64,000 nucleotides of DNA. It comes from Impatiens glandulifera (taxonomy: Eukaryota > Streptophyta > Magnoliopsida > Ericales > Balsaminaceae). The stretch lies in assembly GCF_907164915.1 (NCBI RefSeq), contig NC_061869.1, positions 20,065,125-20,129,124 on the forward strand. Reading direction: 5' to 3'. Below the pieces are notes generated by a model that saw only the letters and a program-made list of their open reading frames with translations, ran no database searches and had not been told where the DNA came from. This document shows positions 36,450-45,778 of this stretch, one piece after another. Positions within the stretch are counted from its first letter, which is position 1; every line of letters starts with the position of its first letter. The position numbers were made by a program, and so were the translations under genes.

Positions 36450-37600
36450 ATTTTTTACCCAACCTTTATTTTATTTTCTGCCTATCTCCAAATATTTACC
36501 CTCAGTCCCCCAAAACTTTCATTTTTAAATCTTCCCAGGCTCTCTCCAGCCTAATCAAATCTAAAGTATTTCTAGATGGAGCCTTATTTTTTTTATTTTT
36601 TTTGCTAAGAGCCTAATCTAGTACTGAAGAGAAGAGAAATGAGATAAATCATAATACCATTCACTTCCTTCATAAATTCTTTAATGCACTACCTCTACAA
36701 TTTATAAGATGTACAATTTATAAGATATTACAATTCTCTACTTCCTCCACTAACACTAGGAATGGGTAAAAAAATATCCCCTTAATGATAAATCTTTGTT
36801 TACGAGGAATGGGTAAAGTTGTCAATTGCATCATGTGACTGTAATTCACGAAATTCATTTACAATCCGCAGTGTTATTATGATTAGTTACCAACAAAAGA
36901 ACGCAATGTCATTGTGTTCTCTAACTTCATTTACTAACTCTATTTATCATTCTTTCCGTATCCACTATTTACCAAAATACTCTTCTAATACCCATATATG
37001 GAAATAAAATTCTTCGAATTATAGATATGAGAGGAGCTTGTTTAATGTAGGATTATTTTGAAATAATATGCTTTTTTTTTGAAAAAAAAACAATCTTTTT
37101 TAAATTATAGTAATTTTTTGAATCATGCCTTATTGTGATTAGAGTTGTTGATTTTATTTAAGTTGTATTGTAACAACTCAATTATGGGGTTTAAGACAAT
37201 TAATAATAGAATGTCAGTTGAAGTAGAGGACTTGTTTCAAAAGAGAACCAAAAAGATTATGTTTAGTGACAAACGAGTTAAAGAGAAAAGATGAATTATT
37301 GAGCATATTAATACTGAAACGAAGATACTTGATTGATTACTCAACTAAAGTAATGTCACTCGAAACTTGAAAGTTAGCTTGTTGTTTGAATGAGACTTAT
37401 TTTCACGATATATTCATTTTAATATTTTTTATATTGTTTCGAATAATAAAAGTTTGAACATAGAATAAATAATTGTCCAGTTACAACAAAATTTTATTAA
37501 AGCTGTGCAAATTGAACTTAAGTTTATACAACAATTATTTATAGTCACTTAAAATACTTATAATGTTAACATATAATTTGAGCTAATATATATATATAGG
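36450..37600. other. Spacer, no gene recognised
   Basis: AT-rich with pyrimidine-rich patches. A frame at 36,819-37,007 has no recognisable motif. Confidence 0.5.
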
Positions 37601-37610
37601 TTTATTATGA

Positions 37611-37955
37611 TGCCTAGACAAAAGAGGGGAGAAGTTAGTGAAGATGAAAAAAAGAATTGAGACAATGTAAGATTTATTCGGATGCTGAACTTAATTTCCC
37701 TGACATTGTTTGGTTATTGGTTTTAGGATGTATGAAGTAGATGATAAAAGAATACCACGTCGAACTACAAGGCCCCTGCCAAGAAGAGAGCTACAACCTC
37801 TAAACTCCCCCATAATAGAAATATCCCAAGACCCCAAAAACCATCATCAACCGTTCAAATAACTCAATCCCCACAAAAAAAAAGTCCGGATAATGATAAA
37901 GGGGAGGAATGTTTGGAAATTGTTTCTAAATAATCAAAGACGTACATCGAGATTA
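37611..37955 (+). pseudogene. N-terminal part of a plant transposase_24-type gene
   Basis: From the ATG near 37,611 the reading gives MPRQKRGEVSEDEKK, a short non-coding gap ending TTTTAG near 37,725, then RRTTRPLPRRELQPLNSP and a proline/lysine-rich stretch. This style is seen at the start of plant Ptta/En-Spm transposase_24 proteins. The downstream part of the gene appears at 52,130 beyond the 13-kb copia insertion. Assignment relies on the second part. Confidence 0.45.
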
Positions 37956-37999
37956 TTTGAGAGAAGTAAGAGGATATTTAATTCAATTAAAGGAACGAG

Positions 38000-38744
38000 A
38001 ATATGAATGAAATTGATAGATGTATGGAATGTGAATGGTATAACTAATAGAAGTATAGTGTTTGATTATGAGTATTAATGATTTTAATTCCTATTGATAG
38101 TATTTGGATTTATCAGAGAAAAACTATTAATATTATTTTGTCATTAAAACTAGTATTAATATCTCAATTTTACTTTTCATTATATTTTATTTAATTAAAA
38201 ATATAATATATAATTATTTTTATATCATAATTATTTAAAATATATAAAATATTTAAGTGTGTCATAATTTAATAAAATATATCATATTTATATTCTTTAA
38301 AAAAAATCCTTATGATTCAATTCTTTTACTAATTATAAATATAAAATTATTTATTACACATAAATAATAAAATACAAAATCTTTTAAAATATTACAAGTT
38401 AATAGTGGATAAACAGGTTAAATATAACCGTTTTATTTAATAATATATAACATGTTATACTATTTTTAATAACAATTTTATTTAAATATTTCATATTTAA
38501 CTCGTATAATATTTTTTAAATAATTTTTTTATATAAAATTTTTATTTTATTTTTAATTAATTTATTATAATTCTATTATTATATATAATATTTAAAATTA
38601 ATTATATAAAAATGATTATATTATTATTAAAATTTAATTATATTTTAAATAGTTTCTTAATATTATTTAAGTAATTGAAATAATTTTTTTCATAAATAAA
38701 TTAAAAAAATTATTATTATATTAATTATAAAATAACTTATAATA
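38000..38744. other. AT-rich flank of the copia insertion; possible MITE half
   Basis: Near 38,057 AGTGTTTGATTATGAGTATT is loosely mirrored near 51,990 by ATTAACCAAACAC. This could be two halves of a MITE split by the copia insertion. The rest is AT-rich with no gene. Confidence 0.35.
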
Positions 38745-38749
38745 TAATT

Positions 38750-39892
38750 TGTTAGGATCTAGGTCGCGGCTGGCGGATCGGGGTCTGGCCGGTTAGCGCG
38801 TTTCACTCAAAGTTGGTAATTAATCCGGTTAGAGATTAACACCGGGGTTTCAATACTACACAAACTGTCACAAACCCTTGAACCGAGTTCAAGTGCGGAA
38901 GTGGTTTGTTTCAGGTTGAAGCAGCACACACACAAGATAGGCAGAACCGGATTTGAATGAAGTCGGTTTGGAGTATGGTAGGTCGGTTTGGGATTCAATA
39001 AGTTAGTTCAGATAGAATCGGTTAGAGTATAAGGCAGAAGGTAAATAACAAGACAGATTTTTATGGATGTTTGGAGATAAAACTCCTACGTCACCCCTTA
39101 CTCTCGAAACCGCGAGAAGGATATTCACTAATGAATACATAAACACAATCCGATCGAGACTTATTTTCTGCTCGATAACACCCGTACAATTTTAACCGAA
39201 ATTTTAATCACACTTCAAATAAACACTTAATCTCTAAATCTTGTCGAGAGATAAACTTGCAATAAATCTTAGAGCTTGTAGTTGGTGGGGCTGGTAACCG
39301 CATTTACTCCTCTTCAGCTCCTCCTTTTATAGGTGAGATGTGCCAACGGTCACATTTCATTTTCTTGAATCTGATTGGTTGAGTAGAGGTTTAGTGATTC
39401 AGACCTGGCGGTCTAGACTTCAAGTGTATAGGTCAAACCGGCTAGGTTTGTCTTTTACTTAGTATGGCAATTGTCGGTTGGACAGTTGCCTGTACCTGGA
39501 GGATTGCGTCTCTGATTTATCCTGGAGTGGAAAGATCCTGTCGGACAATCTTTTGCAGCCTGCAGATTGTCCTCAGACTTGTATGAATATGGTAATACTA
39601 GGATCTGTCCTTTGGTATCATCTTCAACAGATACTCAAAGTATCGATTTACACCGGTCGGTTGTTTAGGTTAACCGGATGACTTCCAGTTTTTCATATCT
39701 TCAGATTGACCGAATGTCCAATGATTTTGACATTCTTATTTGACCGGTCTTATCTTCTTGATCGGTTAGGTTCTTGGCCGGTTGAATTGCTTGACCGGTT
39801 GAGTTACTTAACCGGTTGAATTCTTTAACTGTTCCTTCATGGGAAGTTTGTTTTTGTTAAGTTCTATTTAACCGATCTTATTTTATCTAACA
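38750..39892 (-). repeat. 3' LTR of the 13-kb copia element (1143 bp)
   Basis: It aligns throughout with 50,833-51,802. It keeps about 172 bp (near 39,692-39,863) that the 5' LTR has lost. That segment contains three tandem units of the form ACCGGTTGAATT spaced 17 bp. On the minus strand the LTR begins TGTTAGATAAAAT and ends GATCCTAACA. Confidence 0.92.
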
Positions 39893-40083
39893 ATTTCTCC
39901 CTTTTTGATTATTTTATTTAAAATATTTAAAACCATGTAAGAATTTAAAATGTAGGCCGGTTGTTTTAAAAGTTTATTTGGCCGGATTTTTGGAAAATGA
40001 CTTAGAAGAATTTTTCGAAAATATTTTGAGAAAAATTTTATGTTTTTATATTTTTATCTTTATCTTATCAATTTCTCCCTTTT
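39893..40083 (-). promoter_or_regulatory. Duplicated polypurine tract
   Basis: On the minus strand AAAAAGGGAGAAAT lies directly against the 3' LTR (39,893-39,906) and recurs at 40,070-40,083. Each is embedded in a duplicated segment of about 55 bp (ATTTTATTTAAAATATT and AAACCATGTAAGAAT). Polypurine tracts prime plus-strand DNA synthesis; multiple tracts are described in Sireviruses. Confidence 0.75.
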
Positions 40084-40245
40084 TGATTATTTTATTTAAA
40101 ATATTCAAAACCATGTAAGAATGCAAATATATGTCGGTTTCCAAAAATACTTGATATATATATAAAATTATACTAAGGTAAAAAAAATACTTGATATATA
40201 AAATTAAACTAAAGTAAACATAGGAAATATAAGTAAAGAAAGCCC

Positions 40246-42898
40246 CTATTTCTTCTTCTTGGGCGGCAAGTATTTATCCAGCATGTCTTCAGTTGCCTTT
40301 CCCTTGACCGCTGGAACAGGCCTGGAGGAAGATCCGTGACCGCCTGAAGTGCCGGTGAAAGGAGAAGCCGGTGGAGCAAACGATCTGATTGGGGCTACAT
40401 CAAGACCTCGCAGTCTTTTGTTTAGCGGTATGGCTTCTTCCTCGAGATCTTCATCTTCATGTGAAAACGGGTTGCTTGGAGGGTCGACAACCGTTTCAGT
40501 AACTCTGTCTAGTAGTTTTGAAATTGCTGCGCTCTTGGCCGGAGCCTTTCTTTTTCTTGTAGCCGAACCGGATGGGGAAGCAACTGCTTTGGACTTCTTG
40601 TGAGCCTCGGCGAAATCATTGTATGCTGATTGTTGGCCGATTAGTCGAGCCGCATCTTCATTCTGCTGGATCTCCACGGCCGGTGCGATGTTTTCTAACG
40701 TTTGCATATGTCCGACCAGGTTCGTATCTGCCAGAGCCGTTTCCTTTTGAAGCCGGGTTTGCTCGTCCAAGGCATCTTGAATCCGTTGAGCCGCTAGCTC
40801 ATTTGCTTTCTCGAGTGCCTTATCGGCTGTCAGTTTTGCCGCTATCATCTCCGCTAGCTGTTTGGTGACCGCTTTTAGATCGGCCTCGGTCTTGGCATGC
40901 TTTTCTTTCAGCATTACCACTCTCTCAAGTGTAGAACCGGCCTGGGCACCGGATTGAGCTAGATCCCCATCAATTTTTTTCAGCTTTTGATCGGTTGTTA
41001 ATTGGCTTAGTTCCACCGTACCGACTTTTTGGCTTGTAAGAGCGAGGTCAGCTTCAAACTTCTTAGTGACGGCCTCCAATGCCTTAGTTCTGTTAGTATT
41101 GTCACTATACAGAAGATCGGTCATGCCGTATCTATCCTCAACGGACGTGATCCGTTCGACCGCGGTTTGTAGCTCTTTGTCGACTCAATCATCTCGATGG
41201 ATTTAGTTGCAGTTTCCTTGATCTTCTTTTGTCACGGCCGAATGGCGGCATTGACAAATTCCTCGATGAGGTCCTTTAGCCTGTCTTCTGTTACCGTTGG
41301 TACCGAATCCTCGGTTTGAAGAGAGACTCGCTGATCGGTGGGCGGTGTACCCGTCCTGAGATCGGTGTTGTTTGTAATGGGTTCCTGTTCAGGGAAGACA
41401 CGCTCGGTTTCAACCGGATTTGGACCGACATCATTCTCAGGTGGCGATCTGGAGAAGTGTGACGCCTCCTGATGTTCGGGTTCAGATTCCAACCGTGCCA
41501 TCTCCTCGGTCAATTCCTGTTTTTTGACCGCTAGCATGTCTAACACCAAGAGCTCAAGTTGAGAGTCCGCTGTCCCTGGGATATGTTGTCCTTGAAGACG
41601 TTGAATGTGTTCGGTGAGCCCCAGTAACCGAGCATATGGTTCGACCATCCTGCTTCGTCGAAGAGCGGTCAGGACGCTCTGAGCCTTTGTTAGGTTGATT
41701 ACTTCTGCTTCCATCTCAACTAGTGTTTCGAATTTTCGGTCAGTTGGGAGGTCGGTAGCATGTTGTTGTAGAATATTTCTTGCCGGTTCAGGGCCCATTG
41801 ATAGTAGACGTCGGTTGCCGCGTGAGCCTGCTCGTGAATTTCTTTCATGATTCGGTTGACGAGGTCCTCGCCCGTTTGCCGGATGTGGTCATCCGCGGTT
41901 TCATTTTCATCATGTTGTCTACCCGAACCGGCATCAACACTATCAGTTCTGGACGATTGTTCCTCGACTACCGGCTCTTTCCCTTTGCCAGTCAGATCCC
42001 CTCCGGTGTGGTGTGACGCGGTTCGGCCAGAGCTGGATGCCGAATTTTCTGTGTTAATAGTGTCGGACTGAGGATTAGCCGATCCGATCGGTTGCTTATC
42101 CACCTTGCTTCCGGATTTTTCTTTGACCGGAGCCGTTTTCTTTCTAGCCTATCTCTTCTTTCGGCCGCTTGTAGAACCGGAATCCTTCTTTTTGCTTTGC
42201 TTCTCCTCCGGTCTGATAAATTGATGTGATTTCACGATTTTGCTGGGGGCGAAGAAAACACTAGGGCCGGTGTTAGCGTTGAAGTGACGCATCAGTTTAC
42301 CGAGTGGGAAGGCGTATCCCCATGACCGTTTGGATGTCGGATCCACCATCTCACATAAGTTTGTGAAGATCACCTTTGCCCAGTTTATTTTGGTGCCGCT
42401 GACTAAACCGGCAATCATCTCAATCTTTATCCGGGTGAGACTATCATAGTTGCCTCCTCGCGCTTGAACCGATTTGGTGAAAATCTCGCATAGCGGTCTA
42501 TATTCTGATTTAAGTGAGGTTTTCTTACCTGATACCACGATAGGGACCTCCGTATCCGAAAGATCCCGGCAAGCTGCCTGGAATGTTTCCTCGTCTGTGA
42601 CCACCGAGAAGTCGCTCCCCTCGGTTGGTAGATGTAGTACTTCAGCAACCGACTTCTTCGTCAGTTTGAACGGTTGTCCGCCTATAGTTGCGGTTATCGT
42701 CCCTTTGGTGAGGGCGGTGGTTTGAAAGAACTCGTTGACCGCTTCTTGATACAAGACGAACGGTCCGTTCAAGAAATGTTCAAGACCGGACTCTAAGATC
42801 TGGGTTAACACCCGTTTTGCTTCCGCCGAACTATTCGCCCGAATTTCATCGAAGTCGACCTGGACGATGTGGTTGAAAAGCACAGATTCGCGACCCAT
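40246..42898 (-). pseudogene. Accessory ORF C: domain fused to coiled-coil tail
   Basis: From the ATG at 42,898, a 249-residue domain is open to 42,149. It contains VQVDFDEI, VNEFFQTTAL, LHLPTEG, KTSLKSEYRPL, TKINWAKVIFTNLCEMV and WGYAF. A single TAG after GRKKR interrupts it, and the same frame goes on (Ser/Thr/Glu-rich) to 41,720. A one-base frame change near 41,740 leads into 41,798-41,232, which ends at a TGA. Another change near 41,180 leads into 41,124-40,246, a 292-residue Ala/Lys/Glu-rich, heptad-like coiled coil with a basic RKRKAPAK segment and a terminal KKKK. So one ancestral ORF of about 880 codons has two stops and two frameshifts. It is a paralogue of B and A. The domain layout is faintly like proteins labelled putative plant transposon protein. 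Function unknown. Confidence 0.7.
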
Positions 42899-43004
42899 TA
42901 TAGGTTGAATAAAAAGAAAGATCGAAGGATTGAAGGTTTTGAAAGATGTGAAATCTAGAGAGAGAAAGCCGATTCGCGTGAGAATGAAATAAAATGACTA
43001 AGGA

Positions 43005-43018
43005 CCTTATTTATAGTC
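43005..43018 (-). promoter_or_regulatory. TATA-like box upstream of ORF C
   Basis: GACTATAAATAAGG on the minus strand, 107 nt before the ORF C ATG. It is followed by a leader rich in CTCTCTC and pyrimidines without an intervening ATG. This has the architecture of a private pol II promoter inside the retrotransposon. Confidence 0.5.
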
Positions 43019-43437
43019 GCGGGTTGGAAGTTCAACCGCCACGAACTGTCATGTCAACTTTGGGCGGGAATTTTCTCTCCAAAAGATTTTGGGCGGCAAC
43101 CGATAGGCGGGAAATTTAAGCGGCCTTTTGATGCGGTTAACCGGCGATGAGACGGTTTGTACTTGTAACCGATTATGAAGCGGTTATTTAACCGATGATA
43201 AACAGCAGAATGACCGGTTACTCAACGAGGTAGTTAGCGTTTTTAGCCGGTTAGTCATTTAGATAGATATTTTAATAATGTGATTCTGACTCGGTTTTCT
43301 AGCTTAAAAACTCAAATAATCATTCAATGAAAGAGAGCATAATATAGACCGATATACAAATCGGTTTAAGATACACAAGATACAGGATTATAACTTATGT
43401 AATATTTATTTTAGAGAGTTTGTCCTCCACCCCTTAC
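43019..43437. other. Spacer between ORF B and ORF C
   Basis: Rich in AACCG/CGGTT strings. On the minus strand AATAAA (43,405-43,410) lies about 30 nt after the ORF B stop and could act as a poly(A) signal. Confidence 0.5.
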
Positions 43438-44115
43438 TCATGGAGAAACATTTGATAAGTACGCCGATGTACCCGGTCCAAAATCTGGATTATGTGCAAG
43501 AAGGAGACGGCTTATGTGGGGGGCGTAGCCGAGACCTTTCTTTGTCTCGACCATAGTCCTCAGGTTATTGAAGATGACCGATGACCAATTGATGGGAGTG
43601 TGGCTGACGATGTAGGTCATCATATCGAAGAATTTCTTGGAATAGTATTGGTTCAGAGATTGGCAAATCATGGATCGGTTGACGATCAAGTGAAGGAGTT
43701 GGATGTGATGGGCAAGGCGGGTTTTCAGACCGTGGTTCTCCACCGGCACTTCGGTTCCGAAGAACATTTCCGAATAATCAATTGCTGCACTGCCCACCCG
43801 GGATGGGAAATCGGAAAACCCTTTAGTTGGCAGATTAAACATCCGGGCGAATGCGCTTTCGTTCAGAAAAACGGTGCACCTTTTCACCACGGAAACAATG
43901 ACATCTCCACTCATGGATGCATTGTTGAAGAATTCCATTACTTCTGGAATGAGCATAGGTCCGGATTCTTCGAGAAAATCACGAAGGCCGGTGTCGATTA
44001 GGGATTCAAAAAGAAGTTCCTTCACTGCCAGATCATCAAATTGGAGGACTGAGTCGAAATCAATGCACATATAGTTTCTTAGTGTGCGGTTCGACATTCT
44101 TTCAAATTTTTCCAA
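43438..44115 (-). CDS. Accessory ORF B, intact 225-residue protein
   Basis: An uninterrupted frame from the ATG at 44,115; a second ATG at 44,097 is also possible. It shares with ORFs A and C the ordered motifs CIDFDSVLQFDD, TGLRDFL, PEVMEFFNNA, FARMFNLPTKGF, NHGLKTRLAHHIQLLHLI, FDMMTYI and TPINWSSVIFNNLRTMV, then GYAPHISRLL. No signal peptide, membrane segment or catalytic motif is evident. It is the only one of the three paralogues without stops or frameshifts, in an element whose gag and pol are broken. A TATA-like box and a 62-nt leader precede it and AATAAA follows. The arrangement FF.NA...F.LP...NW resembles PF20167-type plant transposon proteins, from memory. Function unknown. Confidence 0.65.
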   Translation of the reverse strand: MEKFERMSNRTLRNYMCIDFDSVLQFDDLAVKELLFESLIDTGLRDFLEESGPMLIPEVMEFFNNASMSGDVIVSVVKRCTVFLNESAFARMFNLPTKGFSDFPSRVGSAAIDYSEMFFGTEVPVENHGLKTRLAHHIQLLHLIVNRSMICQSLNQYYSKKFFDMMTYIVSHTPINWSSVIFNNLRTMVETKKGLGYAPHISRLLLAHNPDFGPGTSAYLSNVSP

Positions 44116-44176
44116 AAGAGAGAGTTTAAGAAATTCTGATTTGTTTGGAGGTATGTTGAATTGGTAAGATTGGGTT

Positions 44177-44188
44177 CCTTATATAGAT
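44177..44188 (-). promoter_or_regulatory. TATA-like box upstream of ORF B
   Basis: ATCTATATAAGG on the minus strand, 62 nt before the first ATG of ORF B. The leader contains CTCTCTC. Confidence 0.5.
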
Positions 44189-44512
44189 TTAAGATTGGAG
44201 GGAAAATAGGGGCATTTAATGCCGAAATTCAGTTTTGTCTTATTTATGAAGGGAATATTTATGTTTCCAAAACTCCTTGGGAATGAGTTACTTTTGACCG
44301 GTTGCGGAGCTCGAGGTGGAGAATCTAGTTAGAAAGTAACTAAGTTTGTGTAATTTCCTATTTAGTTGGAATTTGAAAGTTACTTTCCATTAATGAAAGG
44401 GAAATACAAGAAACCGAAAGATACATAATCTAAACCGAAATGATCATAATGTAGTGGGATAACGATACAACCGGTGCGTACATCAAAATGACCGGTTGTA
44501 GGAAGGAGTGAC

Positions 44513-45255
44513 TTAGTTGCCAGAGGAGTTGAGGTGTCGGTTCTTCCTTTTCCAGGCCTTCTCGAACCGCTCATAGAATGAATCGGCAACTTCCTTGGTT
44601 ATGACCTGAGCCTGATTCAGTCATTCACCTGGACAGAGTGGAACTCCGAGTTCCATGAGTAGGCAGCTGATCTGAGGGATAAGGCCGGTTTGGCGAATGC
44701 TGATCATCTAGATTAGGACATCAAACAACACCCTAGACCAGTTGACCGGCGTATCCATTGTGATCGCGGTCATCATATTGAAAGCTGTAGCACAGTAGGT
44801 GTTGGTCACATCTTTTCCTAGGATGCCCCGACCGATGATATCATTGAGAAACTGGTATTCAGCTCTCAATGATGACCTAGCACCGTGGTCACTGACCGGA
44901 TGGTTTGACCGAGAGAAGCTTAAGGAAATTTCGGCTTTTAGTCCGGTCGGAACATTCAGATCAGTGAACCCTTGCTTCAGAAGATCGAAGCATCTGGCGA
45001 AGTCACTTTCCGAAAAATCAAACACGTTCCCTCCGACCCTAGATTGAATGAGGGTGTCGAAATGAGGGGTACCCCGGAAAACCCTAGCGTTATAGAAAAA
45101 CTCCAGGACGGTTTCGGGAAAGATGACATGTTTGTCATCTAGAAAGAGTTTTAGACCGGTGTCCTCAAGTGATTTGAGCATTTTGAAAATTTCATAATGC
45201 TCTGTACTTTGAGCAGAATCGAAATCAACTTAAGAATGTTTGGAAATTGAGACAT
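44513..45255 (-). pseudogene. Accessory ORF A, third paralogue, broken
   Basis: The likely original ATG is at 45,255 (MSQFPNIL). A one-base frame change near 45,227 precedes VDFDS and the open stretch 45,181-44,708. That stretch carries LEDTGLKLFL, PETVLEFFYNA, FARCFDLLKQGFTD, DHGARSSLRAEYQFLNDII, FNMMTAI and TPVNWSRVLFDVLI. A TAG follows, then a further segment with a TGA at 44,621-44,623, then a basic end to a stop at 44,513. The motif order equals ORFs B and C. It lies directly downstream of RNase H (ends 45,779), the place of the envelope-like ORF in Sireviruses, but I see no transmembrane or envelope features. Confidence 0.65.
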
Positions 45256-45314
45256 TTTGTCTTAGTGAGAGGATAGGTTGATACTTGTGAATGTTTTGTC
45301 TAAGGTTTACCTAA

Positions 45315-45326
45315 CTTATATATTAG
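45315..45326 (-). promoter_or_regulatory. TATA-like box upstream of ORF A
   Basis: CTAATATATAAG on the minus strand, 60 nt before the ATG at 45,255. Between this box and the end of pol (45,327-45,778) is spacer with no gene. Confidence 0.45.
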
Positions 45327-45778
45327 TGGAGGGATGATAGTATTATCCAATGTGTAGCAGGTAATAGTGTTTATTAACCATAGGATAAAGCATATTGCAT
45401 GAAATAAGCATGTCTACAACCTAGGATGTGAGTCATAGGCTTGGACGGTGAAAGATATCATATCTTCACGTCTTTTGAGGTATGACCATTTTGCTTTGAA
45501 AAGGTATCTTTTCAGCACAGAGACATCTAAACACAAATAATTGTTCCATTTTTGTTCGGAAGCCAAATAATCCGAAGTAAACTATTTCCAAACCGGTCGG
45601 TTTTCAGTCATTCGTTCCGATGCGGTTAATTAATGTATGCACTAAGTAACCGGTCGGTTTACTGTAACTGATAGACAAAGCGGTTCTTCAATAGATACCT
45701 TGTTGAATTCGGCTTTCGACAGTTTAGGAAGAACTACCGGTTTTGTGTGTTCGAACCGATTTCCCCTTTTAAACATTT

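Noticed and set aside
43600..44001. 133-codon plus-strand frame
   Set aside because: It is antisense to accessory ORF B, whose motifs are conserved in A and C; the plus frame has no such support.
44513..45255. True viral-type envelope gene in the copia element
   Set aside because: The position fits an envelope-like ORF, but no signal peptide, transmembrane helix or glycoprotein feature is visible, and paralogues B and C point to a soluble domain.
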